Position numbers and translations under genes: made by a program. From the NCBI GenBank assembly GCA_910574455.1, contig CAJSYZ010000009.1, positions 2,435,040 through 2,499,039 of the forward strand: DNA of 64,000 nt. The letters run 5' to 3'. Of this stretch, positions 23,027-35,109 are shown piece by piece; the first letter of the stretch is position 1; each line of letters opens with the position of its first letter. The stretch is from Trichaptum fuscoviolaceum. Its lineage: Eukaryota > Basidiomycota > Agaricomycetes > Hymenochaetales > Trichaptaceae. The notes beneath the pieces were generated by a model. It saw only the letters and a list, made by a program, of their open reading frames with translations. It was not told the DNA's origin and ran no database searches.

Positions 23027-24748
23027 TCAGACATTCAGCTCCAAGGACGGAAAAGTGGCCATGCCCTGTAGATGGAAGGGGTCTATTACATTGCCAGGCA
23101 TGAGATTAGCATCGGATTCAACCAGATGTTCAATGACGAAAGACTCACTGATGGTCAACTTCATGTCAGCAGTGGCTTCCTGGATGTTGAGGGTCTGAAT
23201 CGATTTAGCTTGTCCCTCACCGGGAATGGAGAGAACATCGATCGACGTGGCGTTTGCAGACAAAACGTAGAAGAAGCTACCAAATGCTATTAGTAAGAAT
23301 AGCAAGAGTAGTTCAAGATGATCACTCACTCTTGACCGCCAATTGTTGCAACAGCGTTGTCAATCGGTCCAGAACCAGGGGCGAGGTTGTATTGCTAATT
23401 TTCATGCAGGAATGAGTTAAATACTCAAACTACAAGATGGAAGTTGATAATACCTTGACGATTGTCGCATTCAGGTTGTCGTCCACTTTGGCCTCTGTGA
23501 CAATGGACATCGCGATGTCATTCATGAAGAACGTGCCCGACTTCGGGCTGAAGTTCGCCCAGCAGATAGCGCCCTGTCCGCTGACCGGTACGACGACGGA
23601 CGAGGCATTGTCGCTCTTGGAGAAGTCGAACGTGGCAAACCCGACGCCGGCGTCAGTGGCGAAGAACGCATCGGGCTTGCCAGGGATGAGTGACAGCGAG
23701 AACGGAAGGAGACCACCGGCGGCGGGCGTGGCCTGAGTGAAGTCCGGCGAGAGCGTGCCGTCAGAGGCGACGTCCCATGTTGCGAGGAAACCTGGTGTCG
23801 GGGGAACACCCTTGACGGAGACAGTGAGACGCGAGCCGTCGGCGCTGAAGATGACATCCGAGAGAGTCATAGGCGGACCATTCGGAGGGGTCGTCTGGTT
23901 AAGGCCGAGCGAACGAGTGGAGTTCTGCAGCGGGATAAGACCGACCTTGGGATCGGCCATGAAACACCTGCGCATTATAAGAGGCAGATCGTACATTTAA
24001 TCACTCCGATACTCACGAGACTCCGTTGTTTGCACCACCGTTCGCGACGCATGCCATGTTCGTCTTCGGGTTGAACGCAACGGCGATTGGGAAGTCGCCT
24101 GATGTAGACTGGGGCTGCCCGACCATCTGGAGAATTGTTGGATCTTGCTGGTTAATGTTAAACATCGTCACCGTGTTGCTTCCCGCATTGACGTTGAAGA
24201 GGAACTGCATTGAATTTTTAGATGAAAATTGTCAGGCAATTTAGAGGCCTGAAAAACTTACGCTTCCGCCGACTTTGACTGAATCCTGCGAAAAGAGTGC
24301 GTCTGGTCCCGGCGCTGCCACTTGTCCGGCAGACCCCTTTCCTCCAGTATAAAACGCATTGGCAACTTTCTGCGGGAAATATTTAGTCTCTCAGAAATCC
24401 TACGGCCACTGATATACTTACGACAGTGCCATCCGAGTTGATTGCACTTGCGACGATGAAGTTGCCAGTAGGCTCGTTTGTCATGACTGCAGAGGTAGGT
24501 TAGTAATCGTATCACACAGAGGGGGGGAGAGGCTCACAGTATACAGCGCTCGAGGCTCCACTGCCGCACGTCTGATTGGAGGATACCATCATTTGGGCAG
24601 CAGCGCTTGTTTGCTGGGGAGGAGCAGATACGGTAGACGAGCCTGAGCGGAATGGAGGTTTGAAGGGTCCGGAGTGCGGTTTGTGAGGAGCAGCTGAGGC
24701 AGCTGAGGCCAGGATGGCGGTAGTGAAGAGAGCGGCTTTAGCGAACAT
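23027..24748 (-). CDS. Secreted lactonase-like beta-propeller protein, copy 2
   Basis: Mirror-image paralogue of the gene at 5608-7332 with the same eight-exon plan. It starts at ATG 24748 (same MFAKAALFTT signal peptide) and stops at 23027. All splice sites are preserved, so it looks functional. In the large exon 5 the encoded protein appears identical to copy 1 and only a few synonymous changes are visible. Another exon has a Met-to-Ile change (GDFPMAVAF against GDFPIAVAF). Introns 2, 3, 6 and 7 differ much more than the exons. The paired GATA sites are also preserved. Role as for copy 1: extracellular propeller protein of the lactonase/muconate-cyclase-like group, substrate unknown. Confidence 0.8.
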
Positions 24749-26843
24749 GTTTTTACGAAGTTCCAAACAAAACTTAGAATGCTACGAGCAGAAGGAGCGA
24801 AGATGAATCTTGTAAGGGTTTGATAAGAAAAGCCTTATTATCAAAATAAGACAAGTGAAACGAAGGGAAGGTGAGGAGAAGTCGAAGAGAACTGAACTAC
24901 CAGAGGTGGGGAATTTGCAGCGCCTCAGCAGACATCCTTATAGTTCCGTTCGGAGTCTAAGTCGCCTAATAATTCGAAGCCGTGTTGCAAGAGAGGTAAG
25001 CACTTCAGTCCAAGCTCGATCGGCGCTGCTTCTTTAGTGCTAGTCTCGTGACAAAACAGTAAGCAATTCAACGCTTGCTCACACATCTGAACCTCGTGCA
25101 GCTCACGCGAGGACAACGTGCTTTGAGATCAATCGTGTTCATTCCGGAGCGGAGGAAAGTCTCAACGGTTAACATGCTGCCTGATCACATATCGCCTATT
25201 TTTTCCTGAAAATCAGGAACGAGAAGTTTTACAAGAGAACGGAATGTTCAGCAGTGCCAAGGCGGAGATCAACACGCGAAGCACAGGCAACCAGACATCA
25301 AAGTTAGATTGGCGAGTCCAGAGAACGACTAGAAGTCAGTGTGCTGAATAATTCTGAACCCAGGCAGTGGGAGAGATCTAGCAGAGGATACTACAATCAC
25401 GGCGCTTGGATACAGTAGAGCAACGAGATAATTCGTAGAGACCTTGTAATGAAAGGAAAGAACATAGGCAAAAGATGCAAAGGGGAGTTGCATGGCGGCG
25501 GTCGCATACCGTGCCAGTGATGTTCTCCCACGTTTTGGATTGACCAATAGGATTCGTCGGAGATCCGGCAATTACCGGTGAGTACTTCCAGATTGTCCTC
25601 GCTTAGCGCTGGTAATTTTCAACGCTCCTTCGAAAGCAATTATACCAAGAATTAATGTCCAGGCAGCTGGAGCCGATGCATAGAGCTCTTATACGCCGTC
25701 TTCTTCTTCTCCGTCTTCAACAATAGAATGATGAATGTTTGGACTAAGAGGATGAATACCTTTGTGGCATGGCTCTTTATCATGGTATACGTTGGTGAGT
25801 AGTATCGCCTTCTCATCGCATATTGATCTCTTCATATAGTCTAATATCTAGATCGGTCAGTGGTGCAGCCACGGCTGAGATCTGTGCCCCATGTCCTATC
25901 CGATTGGACCTAATTTGATGGCCGACGGCTCTAGTTCTGCAACGCCTTGCTTGGACTCACCGAGACCAATACGATTGGAGGCTGGCGGGTCTTCTTGAAG
26001 AGCCAAGGAGACTTACAAAGTAGAAGTTCCATACCCGCGTCCAACATCTACCCTTGCCCTCGGATCATCTAATGAAAATTAACTCTGAGCAATTGTCAGC
26101 CATCCGGCTCGCTTTAGTACTAGGCGCGGACGCTACGCAACGTCGTTTTGGAAACAGGGGGGAAGGCGCATCACGCCCTAAATATGTATGTGAAGACGGT
26201 GTGGACACGATGGATGCCTTTGCCCTCTAGCTGAGCCCTATCCGAGAACTCCTGACCCTCATTGAAGCTATTCAATCGACTTTGCCTAGCAGCGCCGCTG
26301 TTCTTGCTTGCCGTCCTTCTCGGCCCGATCTTCACGCTATGGAAGAAATACAATCGCTATCCGACTCCTCCTCTATCCCACTGTTGTCTTCCGCTCTGTC
26401 TAGACATCTAAAAGCGCACAATCATCTCATACAAAACACCGTTTACAACGACGGGGGAGGGGCATTGTTGTAGCCTTCACTCCGTGCTCTCAAAACCATG
26501 CTTTCCTGGGCCTCACCTGAGAGACAACGGGCTCTCGTGTACGCACAGCCAGTTATCTTATGGCCGGGTGAAAATACTAATGAATTGTCGGATCCTTCAA
26601 TCCGTGTTCCAGGGATACACATATCACTGTCCTCATGAATAATAATGGATGGTGTGGATATTGACGGGCCATCATGAGGTCTGGGGGAACATGCTTCCAT
26701 TAGTCGTACCTCTCGATGATGCGTTTCCTGACGTAGCCTTCCCTGCGCATTGATCTACCTCTGCAATCCTCACGTTGGTGTTCTAAGGTTTTTCTAAGGT
26801 CGCAAGTCAGCCTCTGCTGTGGGTTATTAAGCCTTTTGGCTTT

Positions 26844-27242
26844 CTAGTCATACTTTGCGCTGATGCTCAAGAATATGCCGGAACGGACCATTGCAACAAA
26901 TTTGCCGTTGATGGACTGTTCACGCTGCTTCCTTTCTCGACACAGAAGGTGCGTCCCCCCTCGCAAATTTATGTTGGTATTCCTGATGTGCCTAGGATAT
27001 GGATGTGTTCCACGGACCATGCCACCCCAAATCTCAATGATAATGTATCCCATGCAGCCTAGGATGTTCAGTCCTTGGGACGCTTGCTGTAGGAAGAGCT
27101 GTCCCAAGCAGAATCGCAGGCCGGCACTATCCGTCATTGCCTGCACTACTATTGATCCTCGAGACAACCTACTTCTGACGATGTCGTTACCCCGCAAGTC
27201 GGAGCGTGCAATCCTTGGATTATCTCCGCAATGGCTCTCCAT
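26844..27242 (-). pseudogene. Conserved reading-frame fragment in right duplication arm
   Basis: Minus-strand frame of 132 codons containing LFLQQASQGLNILGCMGYII and EIWGGMVRGTHPYPRHIRN, matching the + frame at 3300-3470 in the left arm. The frame is longer here, but no splice-consistent complete gene could be built. It could be the remnant of a gene that was part of the duplicated block. Product unrecognised. Confidence 0.35.
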
Positions 27243-27546
27243 TACTTGAGAATATGTTGTTTAGACGACGATCGATTCCTCTACATCAATTACTTGATTG
27301 TACAAATCTCGTTCCCTTTTCCTCGCAGTTTGACTTTCTACTGATTTCCACTGACCCATCGATTTCTTCCATTCTATTTACTCTTCGACGGGCTACGGAC
27401 GGAGCAGATTAAGCGAGCAATACCGTTAAGAACAGTAAGTACACAGATAAAGCTGGCCTGACGACTCAGAATATCTGCTGCATATGGTGTCTTGTACATC
27501 TCCTACGGTGCTTCATTTCATTTGTTGTCCTAAAACTCACATTAAC

Positions 27547-27950
27547 ATCAAAAGAGCAACCTCTTTCACAGTAAATGCCGATAGTTCCCAGCTGAAAATA
27601 CTTGAAGACGATTCTCCTCTTCAACAATGGGTGTTTTTGGAGAGGATGTAAAGAGGTCCAGGAATTTGGTGAACAGAAGTGCGAAAAGATACCAGACCTC
27701 CTTTTCGCAATTGCATGAGCCGAGATTTTCGTTTTGGAAACAGGGAGGGAAGGCGTATCACGCCATCCAAATAGATGGGAGGACTTCAGCGTTGGCGCCC
27801 AAGAAGAATACCTGTTTGTTAATCAGAGCAGGCTTACTCTTTGGCACATTTGTACTGTATGTCTCAACGATCATAATATATGTTTAACCACTCATATCAG
27901 CCCAACTATTATTGCTTCATGACTAAACCGATTTGCCAATGGAACCCAAT
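27547..27950 (+). repeat. Dispersed 400-bp repeat, copy A
   Basis: Nearly the whole segment matches the reverse complement of 63590-64000 at roughly 85-90% by eye, including GCAACCTCTTTCACAGTA at the outer end. Both copies keep the phrase APKKNTCLLI.AGLLFGTFVL, a possible membrane-anchor-like stretch. Whether it was ever coding is unclear. There are no terminal repeats, so its nature (old transposon or duplicated gene flank) is open. Confidence 0.6.
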
Positions 27951-27970
27951 TATCAATTTCTGATTGCTCT

Positions 27971-28480
27971 TCAACTCCTCTTTGCTAATCTTCCTTCCCA
28001 CCAAGCATTAGCTTCCGCAAGCGCATCATACGCAAGAAACGAGCTCAAATGACTAGGCCCGTTAGAGCTCTGTTTCAGTGCCTTGTCGCGTGCCTCCTGT
28101 TCGGGACCGTCGGCGAGTGCCCACAAATGCTGATTCTTCCTTGCCCCCTCCACAGCATCCTTGCAGCGAGCTGCTCGCAAAGTATCCAACGTCGAAGTAA
28201 ACTCCTTAATATCATCTCTAGAGGATATGTGTGAAAATAGAGCGCCGAGTACCTCTGCATCTTCAATCTATTCCCAGACACTCAGCTCACATTGTATTGT
28301 AGTTTGAATGATATCCACTTACAGCCATATTGGCACCTTGCGCACGGTACGGCTACATGGAAGTGAGCATTGATTTTTACGTTATTCAATGAAATTTAAA
28401 CGTACCAGAACGGGGTGACAAGCGTCGCCGATTCAAGTTACCAAACTTGTGAACCCAGTTGCTGACTCGGATAGGCGGAC
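27971..28480 (-). pseudogene. FAD-dependent monooxygenase (salicylate hydroxylase-like), C-terminal piece
   Basis: Three partial exons on the minus strand: 28480-28406, 28352-28323 (30 nt) and 28267-27971, with good GT-AG introns. They encode PPIRVSNWVHKFGNL, then GDACHPVLPYRAQGANMA, then IEDAEVLGALFSHIS and a helical tail ending at TGA 27971. GD-x(3)-P is the second FAD-binding motif of class A flavin monooxygenases. The frame is broken between GNL and GDA near 28425-28430 by a small indel. The gene is cut at 28480 by a Gypsy LTR and continues beyond it at 35780. The N-terminal part lies at 53567-54586. Confidence 0.8.
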
Positions 28481-29304
28481 TGTCGAGATCCCGGGCTCCT
28501 TTTCTCATTTCCCGCACTTTCCCGCCAAGGATCCCGACATACAAACCCGCGGGGAGAATCCCGCCATTGGATTCCCCGCGCGAAACCCCTTTCCCGACTC
28601 GCACGATCCCCCGCAAGATCCCCCGCTCACGTGACCTATCCCGCACCACCGTCCCGACCACCATGCACGCATACACACATTCATTTACGACGACCCGCCA
28701 CGGCACACGTACATTCACTTATCAACATACGCTCATTAATCCGTTAGTACCTCAAGGTGACGACCTGCAACAGTCTGGCATACCTAGTCTGGCTAGTCGC
28801 GGCCCCGGACCGGACGCTGACGTCCACGGACAGGCCGTAGCCATCTGGAGAGACGGGATAGACATGCCTAGCAGTGCGGTCGTAGCATGTATCGTTTGTA
28901 GTAGATAGGTGCGCATTGCGCAAGGACACTTAGCGTAGATTAACTATACAGTCTTTACGAAGTAGATAAATAGCTGTAGGCATCGTAAGGAGCACCCCAC
29001 TTTTGACCTCTTGTGGAGTGCTTCCTTAGGTGCGATCTCTCTCTTTTCTCCTGTGTAGTTAGTTGCGCAATACTTACTTGTGGAGTGCTTCCTTAGGGAT
29101 CCGCTTACTTGACGTTCAAAGCAGTGAAGAGTCCTAGCTGGCCTTGAGAATCCCGCGACGCGCCTGGATAGAATCCCGCGCGTTCCCCGCCTGAATTCCC
29201 ACGCTCGTTCCCAGTCGCGAATCCAGATTCCCGAACGCGGGTTCTTGTCGCGAATTCCAGTTTCCCGAAACTGTTTCCCGCTACAATTCCCGACGGTCGT
29301 AACA
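28481..29304 (+). repeat. 5' LTR of Gypsy copy 1 (824 bp)
   Basis: Direct repeat of 34956-35779. It contains repeated TCCCGC-like units and two copies of TGTGGAGTGCTTCCTTAG (near 29010 and 29080). The bases after it (TTAGGTCAAAAG) do not give an obvious TGG-type primer-binding site, so the priming tRNA is undetermined. Confidence 0.9.
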
Positions 29305-30039
29305 TTAGGTCAAAAGTCCTGGCTCACCGCCGCTCGGACTCGACACCCTCACGCTCTTTACTTCTACCCCCGCACCCGTACCGCCGACCCGCGATGTCGT
29401 CCCACCAGGAATGGGGAGGACTCGCAGACACCTTCGCTTTCCTGTTACGACCTAGAGTGGTTCCTTCGCTTTCGAGACCCTGAATCGGACACAGACGACG
29501 ATCGGACGCAATGAGCGGTGGTTCTCACTCTGAGAAGCACTTTACAAGTCAATTAAGCTATTCTACACATCAGAGCTAAAGATAAACACATCACCTGAGA
29601 AGCACTTTACAAGAGGCCAAAAGTGGAGTGCTTCGCAGGGGGATCCGCGGTTTTGATGAACAAAGGTAAAAACTATACAGTACCAAGCCACTGGACCCTG
29701 ATCCGACTAGGTCCGACCTATACCGCTGACGTAAGTCGGAGTTCGGGGTCCCGCTCTAGTCGGGGTCCCGCATCGGTAGAGCGGAGGTTCGAGTCGGAGT
29801 GGCGGAAGAAAGAAAGAAAAGAGAATTGCTTGCAGGGCGCTTGTCCTAGCGGCCTGCAAACATACAGGCAAGTAATCTACGCAAAAAGGAAGAGAATCGG
29901 AGTCAAAGAAAGTCCGGTTTCGGACCGGACATGTCGGGGATCCGACTCGGAGTGTGATCGTAAAAGAAAATAAAAGAAAATAAAAGAAATAAAATAACCT
30001 GAGGCGGATTCCTGACATTTCCCGTCCCCTAGCTCCTCG

Positions 30040-31182
30040 ATGGAGGAAGACAAACTCCAGCCCATCCTTGATCGCCTCGACACCCTCGAAAAGCGCTACT
30101 CCAAGCTAGTCAACGAACACAATCAGGTCCAGAACACAGTCGCCCAGCTCAAGCACGCCAACCGGGCGTTAGAAGCCCAAATCGCGAGTCAGCCCGCCTC
30201 CCCGTCTGGGGGCGGAGCAGGGCTCAAGATGAAGCTTCCCGACACCTTCGAAGGCGAACGAGCCAAGCTGGAGAACTGGATTCACCAGATTAAGCTCTAC
30301 CTGTTCGGACAACATCCGGGACTAGACGAAACCCGCAAGGTCGCATTTGCTCTGATGCTACTGCGGGGGCCGGCGCAAGACTGGGCACGACCCATTCTAG
30401 ATCGACTCCAGGACATCCCGACACCGCCAGAAGCCGCCAGCCTGGAGGCCCTGTTCGCCGCCCTTCGCGCCTCTTACGGGGAAATCGATGCAGACAAAGC
30501 CGCAGCCGACAAGCTGATGCGCCTACGCCAGACAGGAACGGTCGCCGAGTTTGCGTCGCAATTCCGTGCCCTCCAAGCCCTCACCGGGTGGCCCAAGGAC
30601 GCAACGACAGATGTCATCTACCTCGACATGTTCCGGAAGGGACTCAAAGACCAGGTTCGCCAGCACATCGCCAGCACAGAGGCGAAGGATATGAAATTCG
30701 ATGCCTACGTCAACTGGGTTTCCGAGACGGACGAGAAGCTAAGGCTCGCACACGCCTATGGACCAGTATCAAAGCCAGCGGCTACGCCCCGAAGCAATCC
30801 CGGCACCACTAGTTCAGCTCCGCGTACGATCCCGACTGCGGGCGCAAGCTCGACGAAGGATCCCAACGCAATGGAGATTGACAGGGTGCGCCGGGAGCGC
30901 AGGAGTAAGGGACTATGCTACTACTGCGGAGAGAAAGACCATTTGGTGAGCGATTGCCCAACGCGACCGCCATCCCGAAACCTAAAAGCTACAAAATCCA
31001 CGTCCCCGTCGAGCCCATCGCCCCCCGCGCTCCAGTCGTTCGAAGAAACGCTCAAACGTATGGCGGAACAGTACGTCCAGAATGTGCAGCAGTCCGTGCT
31101 ACAGAACGCATTCGCCGCCATGACGCCCGCCGCCAAGAACGTTCACAATCCCGAAGCCCCGCCCCCAGCGGATTTTCAGTAG
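30040..31182 (+). CDS. gag: Gag protein of Gypsy copy 1
   Basis: 380 codons from ATG 30040 to TAG 31182. The N-terminal coiled coil (LDTLEKRYSKLVNEHNQVQN) is followed by a Gypsy capsid-type domain (KMKLPDTFEGERAKLENWI) and a CCHC zinc knuckle (CYYCGEKDHLVSDC) near residue 295. A polar tail follows. It packages element RNA into virus-like particles. The matching gene in copy 2 carries an extra A that breaks the frame, so copy 1 is the intact one. The pol frame is -1 relative to gag and overlaps it by up to 268 nt. Confidence 0.9.
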   Translation: MEEDKLQPILDRLDTLEKRYSKLVNEHNQVQNTVAQLKHANRALEAQIASQPASPSGGGAGLKMKLPDTFEGERAKLENWIHQIKLYLFGQHPGLDETRKVAFALMLLRGPAQDWARPILDRLQDIPTPPEAASLEALFAALRASYGEIDADKAAADKLMRLRQTGTVAEFASQFRALQALTGWPKDATTDVIYLDMFRKGLKDQVRQHIASTEAKDMKFDAYVNWVSETDEKLRLAHAYGPVSKPAATPRSNPGTTSSAPRTIPTAGASSTKDPNAMEIDRVRRERRSKGLCYYCGEKDHLVSDCPTRPPSRNLKATKSTSPSSPSPPALQSFEETLKRMAEQYVQNVQQSVLQNAFAAMTPAAKNVHNPEAPPPADFQ

Positions 31183-31184
31183 GG

Positions 31185-34100
31185 TCATATTGCTCAGTCG
31201 CGCCCTATACGACCCAACCGCCCTTGTGGCCGAAGAACTCTCTTAATAATGGTCCCTTGTATTTAACCATCTCTACAATAGACCGTCGTCTTCGACGACA
31301 TTTGAAGTTCCCGGTACAGGTTAGCGACGGAAAGACGGATGCCTTAGCCACAGTAATGTTAGACAGCGGTGCGTCGGGAACTTTCATAAATTCCCGCTAC
31401 GTTTCGCGACACGGACTCCAGACCCGGGACTTGGTAATCCCGATACTTTTGCGCAACGCGGACAATTCCCCGAACGCGATTGGACGCATCACCAAGGAAG
31501 TAGTCCTCAACGTCGAGATGAAAGGACACTTAGAACAGTTGACCATGGCCGTCGCGGATATTGGCGACGACGATATTATCATGGGGATCGACTGGTTGCG
31601 GCACCATAACCCAACCATTGACTGGACCAACGATGTGGTCGATCTCAACCGCTGCCCGCCCCAGTGTGACAACCAGCAACGCCTGGTCCCGCTTCCCCGC
31701 CTCGCCATAGCAGAAGAAGTCGAGACCCCCTGGGGGCCCGACAGGACCCAGGCCGAATGGGAAGCTGTCCCACCGGGATTTCGGTACTCAGAAAAATATT
31801 GGGACCAGTACCACGACGCCGAATCCTACTTCGTCACGACGGACGACCATTTCGCGTACAAAATTGCCGCCTCGTACACCCACTCCCAGGCCATCGCTGA
31901 GAAGTCTGCAGTGAAGGAAGGCGAGAAAACCTTCGAAGAACTAGTTCCCCCCGAATTCCGTGAGTTTGCCGACGTTTTCTCGAAAGTTGAATCCGAAAGG
32001 CTTCCACTGCGCAAGCCGTATGACCACGCCATAGATTTAGAACCCGGGAAGGTTCCCCCGTACAGCAAAATCTATCCCTTGGCCCCAGCCGAACGCGATG
32101 CCCTTCACGAATTCGTTGACGAAAACCTGCGCAAGGGGTACATACGACCTTCGAAATCCCCTGCAGCGGCTCCCGTCTTCTTTATCAAGAAAAAGGATGG
32201 AACCTTGCGCATGGTAGTCGATTACCGACGACTGAACGACATCACGGTCAAGAATCGATACCCGCTTCCCCTCACGATGGAACTCGTAGACGCGCTGCAA
32301 AAGGCGAAGGTTTTCACGACTCTAGATTTACGATGGGGCTACCACAATGTGCGACTGAAGCAAGGCGACGAGTGGAAGGCTGCATTTCGGACTCAGGCAG
32401 GACATTTCGAACCAACGGTGATGACATTCGGGCTCACGAATGCCCCAGCGACCTTCCAGCACATGATGAACGATATCTTCAAAGACCTCATTGGAGTATA
32501 CGTGATCATCTATCTTGACGACTTGCTAATCTTTTCCGAAGATGAATCGCAGCACGATGAACACGTACGGGAAGTCCTTAAACGGCTACGCGAAAACGAC
32601 TTGTTCTGCAAAACCCGAAAAGTGCAAATTCAAACAGACTTCCGTCGAGTATCTCGGGATGATTATTTCGCAGGGAAAGGTGGCGATGGATCCCGCCAAG
32701 GTACAGGCGGTCCTCGACTGGCCTACCCCGAAAAAGGTGAAAGACATTCAAGCCTTCCTCGGGTTCGCAAATTTCTATCGACGCTTCATTCGGGATTTCT
32801 CGCACATCGTCAAACCGCTCACGACGCTGCTGAAGAAGGACGTTCGCTGGGCCTGGACAGAAAACCAGCAGTTCGCTTTCGACTATCTCAAGCGCATGTT
32901 CACGACCGCCCCCGTCCTGATGATGCCCGACATGTCGCGACAATTCATCGTGGAATGCGACGCCTCTGATTTCGCGACCGGCGCGGTCTTGTCCCAGGAA
33001 GGCGACAACGGGCTGATACATCCGGTCGCCTTTTTCTCGAAATCCCTCAACGATGCGGAACGCAACTACGAGATTTATGACAAGGAGCTACTCGCGATTA
33101 TTAGAGCTCTTGACGAGTGGCGACATTATCTCGAAGGTGCGAGTCATAAACTCGATATCGTGTCTGACCACAAGAATCTGCTATATTTCTCTGAATCCCG
33201 AACGCTGACGCGACGCCAAGCCCGGTGGAGTCTGTTCCTCACTCGCTTCGACTTTACGATTCGCCATCGCCCAGGGCGACTCGGGGGCAAACCCGACGCC
33301 ATGTCACGACGCGTCGATCTTCAACCCGAAGGCGAAGACAACACGGGACGGACCCTCTTGACCCCCGAAATGTTTCGACTAAAAGCAATTCGTCGGGGAA
33401 TGACACAGGTACACGGGGATCAGGCCCTCCTACGACGCATTCGTAAGTCAGATCAGTATGAAGACGAACTGGTGGACGCAATCGAGTTGGTCAAGTCCAA
33501 GGCGCCTCGAGTCCTGACCAAGGAACTTGAGGACTGGAGCACCGAGGAAGGCCTCATCCTGTACCAGGGTAAGGTTTACGTCCCGAAAGACGAGACCATT
33601 CGCCGGGATGTGGTGAAGACTTACCACGACAGTCTCCCTGCCGGACATCCTGGACGTTGGAAAACGTTTGAGATGGTAAGCCGCAACTACTGGTGGCCCG
33701 GGATGTCTAACTTCGTAGAACGATACGTTTCGGGATGCGATACCTGCGCACGCACGAAGAACCGATCCCAACGCCCGGTAGGACTCCTGCAACCGAACGA
33801 AATCCCGCAGGGCCCCTGGCAGGCGATTTCGTGCGATTTCATCACCCAGCTCCCCCGATCTGAGGATTACGACGCAATTTTCGTGGTGGTCGACCGTCTC
33901 ACCAAGCAAGCGCATTTTATCCCGACCACGTCTGACATTGATGCACCGGAAACTGCGGAACTATTCCTGCAGCACGTCTGGAAGCTGCACGGAACCCCCC
34001 GCCAGATCATATCCGACCGAGGACCACAGTTTGTCGCGCAGTTCATGAAAGCCCTTTTTTCCCGACTTGGTATCAAGGGTACCACGTCGACTGCGTATCA

Positions 34101-35109
34101 CCCGCAGACGGATGGGCAAACCGAAAGGGTAAACCAAGAACTGGAACAATATTTACGGGCTTTCATAGATACACGACAAGAAAACTGGGCCGGATTACTC
34201 CCAATGGCAGAATTCGCGCACAACACGAAAGCGCACGCGGCAACACGACAATCCCCGTTCGCGCTTGTCTACGGCTACAATCCCGAATTCACGATTGCCC
34301 CGAGCGACGGCCTGTCCACGGTCCCCGCCGCGGACGCACGACTACAGGAGCTTCAGCAGGCACAGGAAGAGGCAAGAGCGGCTTTGGAGGTTGCGGCAGA
34401 GCGCATGAAGCAGCACTACGATCAGGCCAGGAACGAGGCCCCGCAGTACGCAGTCGGGGATAAAGTATGGCTTGAGGCGACGAACGTTCGGCGACCAGGA
34501 GCGCGCAAATTATTACCGAAACGACTAGGGCCGTATAAAGTGAAGGCAAAGCTAAGTGACCTCACCTACGAACTCGAACTCCCCGCGTCGCTGAAGATTC
34601 ATCCCGTATTTCACGTATTGCTGCTCTCGCCATACCACGAAGACGACATTCCCGGTCGAACGCAACCCCCGCCGCCCCCAGTCGAAGTAGAAGGAGATCT
34701 GGAGTACGAGGTGGAAGAGGTTCTGGATGCTAGACGGTTTAGACGGAGATTTGAATATTTGGTACGATGGAAGGGATATTCGAGCGCGGAAGATACATGG
34801 ATTCCCGCAAAGGATATGGGTAATGCAAAGGCTAAAATTCGCAGTTTCTATCGAAAACACCCGGACGCCCCTCGAGAAGTCAACGCTATCGAGCTCTGTG
34901 ACCTGAGCAAGATTCAAGCTTGGCGCCCCGGAGTTGCGCCTTTGGAGGGGGGTAATGTCGAGATCCCGGGCTCCTTTTCTCATTTCCCGCACTTTCCCGC
35001 CAAGGATCCCGACATACAAACCCGCGGGGAGAATCCCGCCATTGGATTCCCCGCGCGAAACCCCTTTCCCGACTCGCACGATCCCCCGCAAGATCCCCCG
35101 CTCACGTGA
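31185..35109 (+). pseudogene. pol: Pol polyprotein of Gypsy copy 1 (single frame break)
   Basis: Aspartic protease (VMLDSGASGTF, DSG near 31362), reverse transcriptase with YLDD catalytic box (32511-32522), RNase H (FIVECDASDFATGAVLSQ), integrase with HHCC zinc region (CDTC) and DDE residues (SCDFITQLP, SDRGPQF, TDGQTERVNQE), and a C-terminal chromodomain (EYLVRWKGYSSAEDTWIP). The frame breaks at 32610-32613 between RT and its end: AAAA here against AAA in copy 2. The break is either a mutation or a homopolymer sequencing error. The last roughly 50 codons run through the polypurine tract into the 3' LTR before the stop at 35107. Expression would require a -1 shift from gag. Confidence 0.88.

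Larger units (their letters stand above)
22815..27395. repeat. Right arm of the large inverted duplication
   Basis: Inverted counterpart of about 2980-7555. It carries the second lactonase-like gene (minus strand) and the homologous upstream non-coding sequence. The outer end near 27395 and the inner end near 22815 are gradual. In the part beyond 25.4 kb, differences and small indels are frequent, while promoter and coding parts stay very similar. Confidence 0.85.

Noticed and set aside
29720..29830. tRNA-like words (GGTAGAGC and GGTTCGAG) in the Gypsy leader
   Set aside because: The two words are only 3 nt apart, so no tRNA can form. They are identical in both element copies and simply part of the leader.
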